From Paracoccus thiocyanatus (GTDB taxonomy: Bacteria > Pseudomonadota > Alphaproteobacteria > Rhodobacterales > Rhodobacteraceae), in NCBI RefSeq assembly GCF_900156255.1, contig NZ_FTMK01000007.1, positions 62,001-126,000 of the forward strand: a DNA stretch of 64,000 nucleotides, read 5' to 3'. The position numbers and the translations under genes were made by a program. Positions 33,809 to 41,239 of this stretch are shown here, piece after piece; the first letter of the stretch is position 1, and each line of letters starts with the position of its first letter. Under the pieces are notes generated by a model that was not told the origin of the DNA, searched no databases, and saw only the letters and a list, made by a program, of their open reading frames with translations.

Positions 33809-34266
33809 CTTGTGGTTTCCTTCTGGCATTCCGCTATATCTTGCTTTCCGCTTTTCGGACTTGGGTTTGACGGGCTTAGTAAGAGTGGAAATGGGCTCGA
33901 AAATGGGCGCATAACCCATTCTGTCGTTTGTTTGTTTTCAATGGCTTGAACCTTGTTTTTGGGCCTGACGGGCTTGATGGGCTTGAGAATCCACCCTTTG
34001 CGTAAGTGCCTTTTCCCCTGACCCCTCGAGGAATACGCGCGCGGGTACATGTCGATTTTTCAGGCCCGCCCGGCCCGTCAGGCCCAAAAACTACAATCAA
34101 GCCGTTGATATTGCGCATGTGGCACCCCCGGACCCCGTGCAGATTTCAGGCCCACGCTCACAGCCAGCAAAGCCCACCAGGCCCAACAACGATGGCAAGG
34201 CCCAAAGACGCGTGACGGGCCCGCAGGCCCGCCAGATCGATAGAAGACGTGGAATGGGGTGCGGGG
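33809..34266. repeat. Repeat-rich region beside helicase-primase, candidate origin
   Basis: This gap contains a perfect 19-base inverted repeat (33955-33973 and 34073-34091, core GGGCCTGACGGGC). TGACGGGC also occurs at 33868, 33966, 34213 and inverted at 34073. AT-richer stretches lie between. Small frames here encode Gly-Pro-rich peptides caused by the repeats and are not convincing genes. Directly before a P4/D5-type primase, such iteron-like DNA may be the replication origin. Confidence 0.5.
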
Positions 34267-36111
34267 TCATCGCGGACTGCTCCATGACGAGTTCTGGGAC
34301 GCGCGCGCCTCGGCCTCTCGCATTCGCGCGGAAAAGGCGTCCGACAACCGGATGCCCCGATATCCCGTGACCCCGGATTTCCCGGCCGCGAAGGGCTTCT
34401 GGGTGTCCGGGTGCCGCCATGTCCCGGCCTTGGCCTTCAAGCGGTTCGATACCGTCCTGTTGCCCCAGCGGGTCTCGCCCCGCTCCTCGATCCAGAAATT
34501 GAACGCCTCGATCAGCTCGCGGGCGGTCATGAAATCGCCCTCATATCCGGTGACGGTCGTCGCATCGGCCAGGAAGGTGCCGATCGGGTCGCTATCCTTG
34601 CGGTAGCCCTCGGTGGCCATGGTGACGTCTTCGGGCTCCTGCAAGCCGCCATCCAGATAGTCCAGCAAGCCCTGCACCAGCCAGTTCAGGATGCCGGATC
34701 GTTCCTGCCAAAGGATCTCATCAAGTTCCTTCTTCGGGATGCGCTTGTTCTCGGGGATCTGGACCGGGAACGTCACGAGCATCAAACGCCGCCAGATCCC
34801 GTCGTCGCCGCCACGGATATCGGGTAAGTGGTTGCCCGATATCGTCAGCTTAAAGATGGGCTGGAAGGTGATCATGTCCGTGTACAGCGCACGCACCATC
34901 ATCGGCTCGCCGCCGGTCAGCGCCTTCACCAGACCTTCCTGCAAGCGCTCGCCCTCTTCGGGCTCCGATGTCCGAACCATGCGGGCACCGATCAGCGGGA
35001 TCAGGTCAGGCTGTGAATCCGAGCCGGATTTCTTGTTTTTGCCGGTCAGGCTCTCGATCTTGGCGGTGGCGGCGTAATCGCCCATCATCCTGGCCATAAG
35101 ATCGACCAGGACCGATTTCCCGTTCGCACCGCCGCCGTGGAAAAACGCCAGCTTCTGAATGTCGATGCCCGACATGGACAAGCCAAACCAGCGCTGGAGG
35201 AACCGCCGCATTTCGATATTCGGCTGGATCTGCTGAAGGAACGCATCAAAGCGCGGACAGGTGGCGTCGGGCTCATATTCCACCGGCACGACTTTGGTCA
35301 GCAGCTGCCCACGGTCGGGCGGAATAAGCTCCACCTCGGACATGGGCGTCATCCCTTCTTGCGGATCGCCGGCGATCCGCTTGAACCGCAGCACCCCCGA
35401 AAGCGTGTTCACGTCCAGGTCGCCGCGGTCCATCTCATCGACGGCATGGGCCAGCATGACACGAGCTTCGTTGATCATGTTGGACATCGGACCGCTGTTG
35501 CCCGCGTTCTTCGCATGGGTCAGTCGCCGGCCGATCAGGCTCTTGTGCGATTTCAAAGCGCCATCGATGGTCCGCAATCGCGCGCCGATCTGGCCGAGTT
35601 CCGTGATAAGGGTTTCATCGCCGGCATAATCCGGGGTGGCTTCGATCTCTATCCGGCGCTTCCGCAGGTCGCGCTCTTCGTTGAGCAGCTGGCGATCGCG
35701 CTTGGACGGCTGGAGGAAGTCGATCTCCTTCTCGATCAGCCCGGACATCTGGTGCGCCCGCCCCCTGATCAGAGGCGAACAATCGCGGCTGATCTCGGGA
35801 TCACGCTTCCAGCGCGCGCCGTCCCAGACGAACCAGCCGACCTGCGAGACGAACAGGATGTTTTCGCCGAAATGGATGCGAAAGCGCTGGCCGTTGCCGA
35901 TATCGTTGAGCGGTTGCCGCGACGACGCGCTGACAGGATCTTCGGGCTCTCCCCCCTGGTCTGGTCCATTTTCCGGAGGGGGCGGCGGGGGAGAGTAATC
36001 ATCCGGGCATCCATCATCACCGGAATCGGGCGCCACACCCTCGGGCAGGTCGACCTCTTCGGCATTGCTCATCACGGCCCGGACCTGCCCGAGCGCGTCG
36101 TTGTCACTCAT
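34267..36111 (-). CDS. Phage helicase-primase (P4/D5 family)
   Basis: 614 residues. A Pro-rich acidic N-terminal part (~1-60) precedes the D5-N domain. The superfamily III helicase follows with Walker A GGGANGKS (about residue 333), Walker B and sensor near EPEEGERLQEG, and SGNHLPDIRGGDDGIWRRL (arginine finger region). The C-terminal winged part completes it. It probably unwinds DNA at the neighbouring repeat region. It overlaps the upstream primase gene by eight bases. Confidence 0.9.
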   Translation of the reverse strand: MSDNDALGQVRAVMSNAEEVDLPEGVAPDSGDDGCPDDYSPPPPPPENGPDQGGEPEDPVSASSRQPLNDIGNGQRFRIHFGENILFVSQVGWFVWDGARWKRDPEISRDCSPLIRGRAHQMSGLIEKEIDFLQPSKRDRQLLNEERDLRKRRIEIEATPDYAGDETLITELGQIGARLRTIDGALKSHKSLIGRRLTHAKNAGNSGPMSNMINEARVMLAHAVDEMDRGDLDVNTLSGVLRFKRIAGDPQEGMTPMSEVELIPPDRGQLLTKVVPVEYEPDATCPRFDAFLQQIQPNIEMRRFLQRWFGLSMSGIDIQKLAFFHGGGANGKSVLVDLMARMMGDYAATAKIESLTGKNKKSGSDSQPDLIPLIGARMVRTSEPEEGERLQEGLVKALTGGEPMMVRALYTDMITFQPIFKLTISGNHLPDIRGGDDGIWRRLMLVTFPVQIPENKRIPKKELDEILWQERSGILNWLVQGLLDYLDGGLQEPEDVTMATEGYRKDSDPIGTFLADATTVTGYEGDFMTARELIEAFNFWIEERGETRWGNRTVSNRLKAKAGTWRHPDTQKPFAAGKSGVTGYRGIRLSDAFSARMREAEARASQNSSWSSPR

Positions 36112-37243
36112 CTCGCTGTCCCATCAGGATATCGTTGAGATCGCGGCCGTCGCCGGCATGGACGATGTATCCCCGCAGGCCCGGCCGCTTGATCTTGGCG
36201 CGCCGCAACCCCGCGAGGAGCTTGGCGCGCGTCAGTTTCGGATCACTGTCCCCGTCCTGGACGAAGATCAGCCGCTTGACCCAAGCCGGCGGCAGCCAGG
36301 CGTCGGTGTCGTCCATGTCGGGCAGGCCAGCATATTTCAGGCCGGGGCCGCGTTGCATGCGGCCCGCCATGTTGCCCAGATCCACGCCGCACCAATAGGC
36401 GCAGCGCCTGGGCGTGGCCTCCGCGATCAGGGCGGAAAGGGTCGTCTCGACCCCCTCGGCCATGATCATGGTGTCGCAGTCCGGCGGCGTCATGAACCGG
36501 ATGACGGCCCCCTTCTTCGAGCCCAGCACCTTCTTGCTGGGCAGCGTCTCGCCCGGCTTGCGCGGATCGGTCAGTATCAACTTGCCCTTGGGCTGGCCTA
36601 GGTCGAGCCAGGTGCGATGCACCGCCGTCACCCGGTTGCCCGCATCCACCACCGCCGCGATCATCGCAGGCCCGACATGCAGGGTCTGCCATTCCTGCGA
36701 CTTGCCCTCGACCGGCACCGTATAGCGGGCCTCGGGATCAAAGCGCAGGACCTGCGGCAGGTCGGGATAAAGCGCGGGCTCGATGCCGCGCAGGGTCAGG
36801 TAATCCCGCACCGCCGTGCCCTCGGCCGGGACGCCGGCGAACCAGATATCCCGTGCGGCCCGGATCGAGTTTTCGCGCGTGCGGCGGGCGATATCGGACT
36901 GCTTGCGCCGATTCTCTTCGGCCTTGCGCCTGCGCTCGGCGCGTTCGGCATCGGACAGGCCTTGGGCCGGACCGCAAAGCCATTCCAGCGCAGCCCGAAA
37001 ATCCAGCCCCAGCACATGCTGCACCAGCGCGATCTGGTCGCCGCGGGCATGCGGCCCGCATTCTTTCCGGCAGGTGAATATCCCGTCCCTCAGATTAACC
37101 CCGAACCGATCACGCCCGCCGCATTGCGGGCACGGCCCGACCATCTCGCCGCCGGTGCGGACCAGGCCGGACAGCTCCAGCCGCGCCACCACATCGGCGA
37201 TGGGCATGGCCTTGGCTTCGTCGAGGCGATGATCGTCCCGCAT
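36104..37243 (-). CDS. CHC2 zinc-finger / Toprim primase-like protein
   Basis: 379 residues from ATG 37243 (MRDDHRLDEAKAMPIADVV), which overlaps the preceding stop as ATGA. A zinc ribbon (CPQCGGRDRFG then CRKECGPH) is followed by a linker and a Toprim domain with AEGVETTLSALIAEA and a later VQDGDSD acidic motif. With the D5-type helicase it forms the primosome of the phage. Confidence 0.87.
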   Translation of the reverse strand: MRDDHRLDEAKAMPIADVVARLELSGLVRTGGEMVGPCPQCGGRDRFGVNLRDGIFTCRKECGPHARGDQIALVQHVLGLDFRAALEWLCGPAQGLSDAERAERRRKAEENRRKQSDIARRTRENSIRAARDIWFAGVPAEGTAVRDYLTLRGIEPALYPDLPQVLRFDPEARYTVPVEGKSQEWQTLHVGPAMIAAVVDAGNRVTAVHRTWLDLGQPKGKLILTDPRKPGETLPSKKVLGSKKGAVIRFMTPPDCDTMIMAEGVETTLSALIAEATPRRCAYWCGVDLGNMAGRMQRGPGLKYAGLPDMDDTDAWLPPAWVKRLIFVQDGDSDPKLTRAKLLAGLRRAKIKRPGLRGYIVHAGDGRDLNDILMGQRDE

Positions 37244-37566
37244 CACGTCCGGCCCCGCGGGCCCCGCACATGCTCCCAGGCATCTGCCAGCCGTCGGCGA
37301 TCCCAATCGTTCATCGCCTTGCGAGCCCGATCATGCAGCCCGCCATAGCATCCCGGAACCGATACCCGGCAGGTCAGGAACTGATCGGCCGTCTGGATCA
37401 ACCCCATCAGGCGCGTGTTTTCGCGCGACACGCCCGGCATCAAGTCGCGCATCACGCCGACGACCAGGTCCAGGTCCTCGCGATCCGTGATCGGGGGCCT
37501 GGAAAGCACGCCCAGGGCGTGGATCATGGCCTGATCATGCAATGAGAGGCGTAGCGGATCAGCCAT
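37243..37566 (-). CDS. Hypothetical protein (107 aa) in replication operon
   Basis: A helical protein (MADPLRLSLHDQAMIHALGV...) of unknown function. It overlaps the primase start by ATGA and the upstream gene by eight bases, so it is translated as part of the early leftward operon. Confidence 0.65.
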   Translation of the reverse strand: MADPLRLSLHDQAMIHALGVLSRPPITDREDLDLVVGVMRDLMPGVSRENTRLMGLIQTADQFLTCRVSVPGCYGGLHDRARKAMNDWDRRRLADAWEHVRGPRGRT

Positions 37567-37891
37567 GGATGTCGGCCCTCGCGTCAGCGTCCGGCCAGGT
37601 GGTCCGCTCGACCGCCCGGATCAGGCGGTCCCCGGCGGCGGCCAGATTAGGGACATAGCGACGCAGCGCTGGCAGCTCCGAGACGAAGCGCCGCATCTCA
37701 TGGGTCAGGTCGTGATCAGCGCCGAACACGCCGTCAAGCTGTGCCGCTGCCGCCTCGATGTCGCGCATGTTCACGGCGCCGAGCCGCGCGGAATAGGCCA
37801 CCGCCAGCATCGACATTCGGGCCCTGATTGCCGCGATCGACATAAGCCTGGCTGCGGTGTTGCTTTTCAAATCCTGTGGTTGCGCGTGCAT
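37559..37891 (-). CDS. Hypothetical protein (110 aa) in early operon
   Basis: From ATG 37891 (MHAQPQDLKSNTAARLMSIAA); helical and Ala/Arg-rich, with a second half containing LTHEMRRFVSELPAL. No known family. The GAGGA-type site before it supports the start. The 262 bases upstream hold no gene I can support. Confidence 0.62.
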   Translation of the reverse strand: MHAQPQDLKSNTAARLMSIAAIRARMSMLAVAYSARLGAVNMRDIEAAAAQLDGVFGADHDLTHEMRRFVSELPALRRYVPNLAAAGDRLIRAVERTTWPDADARADIHG

Positions 37892-38153
37892 GGTCAAATC
37901 CTCTTGGCGCGTTGGTTCGGCGGGGCGGCCCAAGGGAGGATTGACCGCCCCGCCTGACACGCCATGATCCGCTGCCTCGATCCCGGCGTGTGTTTTTGCC
38001 CTGCCGCCACAAGACGGCTCTCGGCCGGGCCAGCCGCAGGTTCCACGATCCCGGTCTAGTCCCGCCCGAGGCGGCCGGAATCGTGACGGGTGGACCAGGT
38101 GCTGCGCCCCGGCTGTCTCCCCCGCCCCGGGCAACCTGAAAGCCCGAAACTCA

Positions 38154-38489
38154 TCACTGCCCCCACATCACATCGGCATAGCGGGGCAGCGTCTGCATGG
38201 CGAAATCCACGGCGTCGCCGCAGGGACGATGCGTGCCCTCGCGCCAGTTGCAGCCGGTCTGCTTGGTCACGCCGAAGTGCTGGCCGCAGGCCTCGGCCGT
38301 GGAAAAGCTGACGATCATCAGCATCGACCAGCGCCGCAGGAAGTCGTCGGTATCGCGCCGCTGCGCGTGGACATGCGCCCGGCGCCGCGCTGCCGCCGAG
38401 CGGCCGCGGCCGCCCGCCGGCGTGAAGGACATTTGCCGCGCGGGCAGGTCAGATCGCTTCCGATCCGGAACTTTGCAAATCAGGGACAT
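38154..38489 (-). CDS. Small phage HTH-type protein
   Basis: 111 residues from ATG 38489. The second half (FGVTKQTGCNWREGTHRPCGD) looks like a Cro/CI-type recognition helix pattern for a regulator in the early leftward operon. The first ~45 residues are basic and low in order. It overlaps the 3' end of the Cro-like gene in a different frame. Confidence 0.58.
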   Translation of the reverse strand: MSLICKVPDRKRSDLPARQMSFTPAGGRGRSAAARRRAHVHAQRRDTDDFLRRWSMLMIVSFSTAEACGQHFGVTKQTGCNWREGTHRPCGDAVDFAMQTLPRYADVMWGQ

Positions 38490-38751
38490 GAGGATGCTCT
38501 TGGGGTTGTGCCGCCTTGGCGGCGGGTTGAGAGGATTGCGCGTCCAACGTTTCGGATGGGACAGGTTCGACCCACGACGAAACAGGGACGGCGCCATTGG
38601 TGACACGCTCGATCTTCTGCGCGAGCTTCAGGCTGGGCGTTACAAGCCCGCGCATGAGCTTGGAGACCGTTCCCTGCCGCACACCGATTCGCGAGGCGAA
38701 CTGCGCCTGCGTTTCATTGGAAGCTTTCAGATGATGTTCGAGCATAGTCAT
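38449..38751 (-). CDS. Cro-like HTH repressor
   Basis: 100 residues from ATG 38751 (MTMLEHHLKASNETQAQFASRIGVRQG split at the turn). The helix-turn-helix QAQFASRIGVRQGTVSKLM lies at about residues 13-31, and the C-terminal third is a disordered Ser/Pro/Gln tail. First gene of the leftward operon, divergent from the repressor at 38845. The predicted transcription start falls at or next to the ATG, so the message is probably leaderless. Confidence 0.8.
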   Translation of the reverse strand: MTMLEHHLKASNETQAQFASRIGVRQGTVSKLMRGLVTPSLKLAQKIERVTNGAVPVSSWVEPVPSETLDAQSSQPAAKAAQPQEHPHVPDLQSSGSEAI

Positions 38752-38758
38752 GGAGCAT

Positions 38759-38787
38759 GATATGACCGTCAGGAATATTCCCGTCAA
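38759..38787 (-). promoter_or_regulatory. Leftward promoter with operator (P-left / cro promoter)
   Basis: On the minus strand -35 TTGACG (38782-38787), a 17-base spacer and -10 CATATC (38759-38764). The spacer is occupied by the operator palindrome, here CGGGAATATTCCTG, one base from the perfect site at 39334. A further half-site ATATTCCTG lies at 38793-38801. Repressor bound here would block the polymerase. Confidence 0.7.
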
Positions 38788-38844
38788 GCATTATATTCCT
38801 GATGCGCGTTTGCGCCTCACCGCGAAACAAACGATCATTGCGCT

Positions 38845-39156
38845 ATGAACATAGAACGCCTTCGCCGCGACCGCGGTCTCAACCAGGACGAACTGGCCGA
38901 GATGGCTGGCGTAAAGCAGTCGACGATCTCCAAGATCGAGGGCGGCTTTGATGGCGTAACTCTAAGGGTTCTCAAGCAGATTGCCGCTGCACTCGAGGTC
39001 GAGGCCGTTGACCTCTTCACCGATGATCGAACGCGCGCAGAAGCAGCGCTTATTCGGGCGTTTCGAAAGCTTTCTCCAGAACGTCAGCAGGGATGGCTTG
39101 ATCTTGCCGAGACTCTAGTTCGCGACGGCGATGCAGGGTCAAAACAAGAACCCTAA
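38845..39156 (+). CDS. CI-like phage repressor (XRE family)
   Basis: 103 residues, with an N-terminal HTH (LNQDELAEMAGVKQSTISKIE, residues ~12-32) and a short C-terminal part with no peptidase domain. Because it lacks a LexA/CI-type self-cleavage domain, induction must work in another way; an SOS-controlled gene lies on the opposite strand of its 3' end. No ribosome site is visible upstream, so it may be translated from a leaderless message like some other CI genes. Confidence 0.85.
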   Translation: MNIERLRRDRGLNQDELAEMAGVKQSTISKIEGGFDGVTLRVLKQIAAALEVEAVDLFTDDRTRAEAALIRAFRKLSPERQQGWLDLAETLVRDGDAGSKQEP

Positions 39157-39211
39157 ACTGGTCGGCCGACATGGCGCTCAACAGTGCCGCGAACCTCTCC
39201 TCGTTGCTCAT
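39050..39211 (-). CDS. SOS-box-controlled 53-aa protein antisense to repressor
   Basis: Starts at ATG 39211 with a strong GGGAGG site, and reads MSNEERFAALLSAMSADQFR to FETPE. It is small, acidic and helical. An exact SOS box (39224-39238) lies 13 bases before the start, and the last 107 bases run opposite to the repressor gene. The frame and signals favour a real gene. As the neighbouring repressor has no cleavable domain, this may be an antirepressor that couples DNA damage to induction; the function is inferred only. Confidence 0.6.
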   Translation of the reverse strand: MSNEERFAALLSAMSADQFRVLVLTLHRRRELESRQDQAIPADVLEKAFETPE

Positions 39212-39223
39212 ACCAGCCTCCCG

Positions 39224-39238
39224 GAACATTAAGTGAAC
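39224..39238. promoter_or_regulatory. SOS box GAAC-N7-GAAC in immunity region
   Basis: GAAC ATTAAGT GAAC matches the alphaproteobacterial LexA box exactly and is similar in its AT-rich centre to that at 7981. It overlaps the expected promoter of the leftward 53-residue gene at 39211. Confidence 0.75.
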
Positions 39239-39329
39239 AAATACTGCCCCGCTGCCCGACATGGGCGCAAGCGGTGACTCGGCAATATTTTGCTTGCGCT
39301 CGCATAATTCCTAGCAAGAATTTTTAGGA

Positions 39330-39358
39330 TTGACAGGAATATTCCTGACAGTCATTTT
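39330..39358 (+). promoter_or_regulatory. Rightward promoter with operator (P-right)
   Basis: -35 TTGACA (39330-39335), a 17-base spacer and -10 CATTTT (39353-39358). The operator CAGGAATATTCCTG is a perfect 14-base palindrome at 39334-39347, overlapping the -35. The 26 bases from the -35 match the leftward promoter (38787-38762) at 24 positions. It would drive the genes from 39392 to 46821. Confidence 0.72.
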
Positions 39359-39391
39359 CAAGCCATCCGCAACCGTTGGATGGAGCGTCCC

Positions 39392-39577
39392 ATGCAGGCC
39401 TTGCCTCTTCTGAACTGCCCCCGTGCGGTCCACGCTGCCCGCGCACTGATCGCCGACCCCGAGCGCGCCGCGCAGCAGCCGCTCTACGTCCGCACCATGG
39501 CGTGGCAAATCGCCCGCGATCGAGCCTGCCGCGACCATGTTCGCTATCACCTAAGCCACCTCCCGGAGGGCGCGTGA
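39392..39577 (+). CDS. Small hypothetical early protein (61 aa)
   Basis: ATG 39392 is preferred because GGAG lies six bases upstream; an ATG four codons earlier is possible. First gene after the rightward promoter. Basic, helical, of unknown function, coupled to the next gene by ATGA. Confidence 0.6.
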   Translation: MQALPLLNCPRAVHAARALIADPERAAQQPLYVRTMAWQIARDRACRDHVRYHLSHLPEGA

Positions 39578-39837
39578 TGGCTGCCATCGACAACATCGGG
39601 TTCCAGATCCGGGATTTCGCCCGCCGGGTGCCACAGAAGCGTAGCCGCTCGGCCTGCGCCGCCTGCTGGTTCGTGCGCGGCCTGTTCGTCGCCGGCCTGG
39701 TCTTCTGGCTGATCCTCGCCGCCTTCGCGCTCTGGTCCTACCTGCCCGAGGCCGGCACCGTGCTGGACTACCTGTCTCCGACGGCGGTCCAGGCGCGCGA
39801 TGCCGGCTGGGTTGCGCTTTCGGAGGGGTCGAGATGA
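39577..39837 (+). CDS. Small membrane protein (86 aa)
   Basis: Starts with ATGA overlap. Basic N-terminal ~35 residues precede one membrane segment (about 35-58, GLFVAGLVFWLILAAFALW), with a short acidic C-terminus. Early rightward gene, possibly for host-membrane interaction or exclusion, but no family is recognised. Confidence 0.62.
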   Translation: MAAIDNIGFQIRDFARRVPQKRSRSACAACWFVRGLFVAGLVFWLILAAFALWSYLPEAGTVLDYLSPTAVQARDAGWVALSEGSR

Positions 39838-39983
39838 TGCGGACCTATTTCGGCACCCGCAACAGGCGCACCGGGCTGGTCCGGCTGCTGTCCGCGGCTG
39901 AACTCGCCCGATTTTTCGACAACCGCGACCCGCGCGACTGGACCGATCCTGTCTCGATCTGCGCGACCGAATGGGTGTCCTGA
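39834..39983 (+). CDS. Small hypothetical protein (49 aa)
   Basis: Overlaps the preceding stop as ATGA (ATGATG start) and encodes a basic protein beginning MMRTYFGTRNRRTG, with RFFDNRDPRDWTDP near the end. Its size and coupling to the previous genes suggest a real early gene. Function unknown. Confidence 0.58.
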   Translation: MMRTYFGTRNRRTGLVRLLSAAELARFFDNRDPRDWTDPVSICATEWVS

Positions 39984-40042
39984 CACCCGCATCCCCAAGT
40001 TCCTGCCCGCCGGACGTTCGCCTGTCCTGCCGGGCATCACTG

Positions 40043-40076
40043 GCCCCCGGCTTCTGCTCGGGCCGGGGGCTCTTTT
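40043..40076 (+). terminator. Strong intrinsic terminator before the clamp gene
   Basis: GCCCCCGGC (40043-40051) pairs with GCCGGGGGC (40062-40070) and is followed by TCTTTT. It ends the first rightward genes, so the clamp and later genes need antitermination or another promoter. Confidence 0.82.
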
Positions 40077-40117
40077 CTGCAATCCGGCCGGTTCGGCCAA
40101 AGTTTTTGAGGCCACCC

Positions 40118-41236
40118 ATGACCCTGATGGAGCCCATCAAGCCCGCCGCCCAGGCCGGGATCACCTGCACCGTCGCGGACCTGCGCCGCGCGGTGAACGC
40201 GGCCGCGTTCGTGGTCGAACGGCGCAACACCATCCCCGTCCTTGGCTGCCTGCGGATCGAGCCGCTGAACGACAAGCTGCGGATCGAGGGCACCAACCTG
40301 GACAGCTGGCTGATGGTGGACTGCCCGGCCACCTGCACCAAGGGCGAGCCATTCGTGATCGACGCGCGCCTGCTGATCGCGCTGCTGACCGGCGCCGAGC
40401 GCGACGACAGCGTCAGCATCACCCTGGACGGGAATGTCGTGACGCTGCGGATCGGCCCGGCGGTTGCCCGTGTCCAGCTGCTTTGCCTGGCATCGGACTG
40501 GCCGTCGGAGCCCGGCACCAAGGGCATGTCGTGGGTCAGCATACCGGAGGCGGCGCTTGCCAAGATGATCGGCCGCGTGCGGTGGGCCATCTCGACCGAG
40601 GAGACGCGCTACTACCTGAACGGCATCTACATGCACGGTCGTGACGGGCGTCTTGCCTGCGCCGCCACGGACGGCCACCGGCTGGCGCTGTATCGGGCCG
40701 ATGCCGAATGGCCCCTGCCCGACCTGATCTTCCCCCGCTACTCGGTGGCCGCGCTGCACCACCTGATGACCCACGGCGGCAATCAGCCGCTGCGGATCGG
40801 CGGCTCGGCCGATCCCGTTCGGATGCAGATTTCGGGCCACGGCTGGACGCTGACGGTCAAATGCATCGACGGCGCCTATCCCGACTACACGCGGGTCATC
40901 CCCGACCGGGGCACGATGCGCGGCTATGCGGTGATCAATCGTGCCTTGCTGCGGCGGGTCCCCAACACCCGGTCCCTCCATCACCTCGGCGACGCCTTGA
41001 AATTCGATCTGTCCCGAAAGGTCGCCAATCTGAGCAGCGTCAGCCTCGGGGTTGATGTCGAGATGCCGATCGAAGCTGACGGCGATTTCAGCATCGGCTT
41101 CAACCAGCGATACGTCCGCGAGATAGCGTCGATCTTCGACACCGTGCGGATCGAGGCCAGCACCGCGAGCGACGCCGCCCTGATCCTGACCGAGGATCCC
41201 GACCTGACGGTCGTCCTCATGCCGATGAGGGTGTGA
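40118..41236 (+). CDS. Phage-encoded DNA polymerase sliding clamp (DnaN-like)
   Basis: 372 residues. The three-domain clamp pattern is visible: TVADLRRAVNAAAFVVERRN at the start, CAATDGHRLALYRAD in the middle (a strongly conserved clamp motif), and YVREIASIFD near the C-terminal domain, ending in VVLMPMRV. It tethers polymerases to DNA. Phages rarely carry a bacterial-type clamp; the host gene lies elsewhere, so this is an extra copy. GAGG seven bases upstream supports ATG 40118. Confidence 0.87.
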   Translation: MTLMEPIKPAAQAGITCTVADLRRAVNAAAFVVERRNTIPVLGCLRIEPLNDKLRIEGTNLDSWLMVDCPATCTKGEPFVIDARLLIALLTGAERDDSVSITLDGNVVTLRIGPAVARVQLLCLASDWPSEPGTKGMSWVSIPEAALAKMIGRVRWAISTEETRYYLNGIYMHGRDGRLACAATDGHRLALYRADAEWPLPDLIFPRYSVAALHHLMTHGGNQPLRIGGSADPVRMQISGHGWTLTVKCIDGAYPDYTRVIPDRGTMRGYAVINRALLRRVPNTRSLHHLGDALKFDLSRKVANLSSVSLGVDVEMPIEADGDFSIGFNQRYVREIASIFDTVRIEASTASDAALILTEDPDLTVVLMPMRV

Positions 41237-41239
41237 GCG

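Noticed and set aside
33805..34118. Open frames coding Gly-Pro-rich collagen-like peptides.
   Set aside because: The pattern arises from the repeated GGCCTGACGGGC DNA motif; no ribosome site supports translation.
37892..38153. ACACGCC / GGCGTGT stem followed by TTTTT on the plus strand near 37957-37998.
   Set aside because: The loop exceeds 20 bases and no plus-strand gene ends there, so a terminator is not supported.
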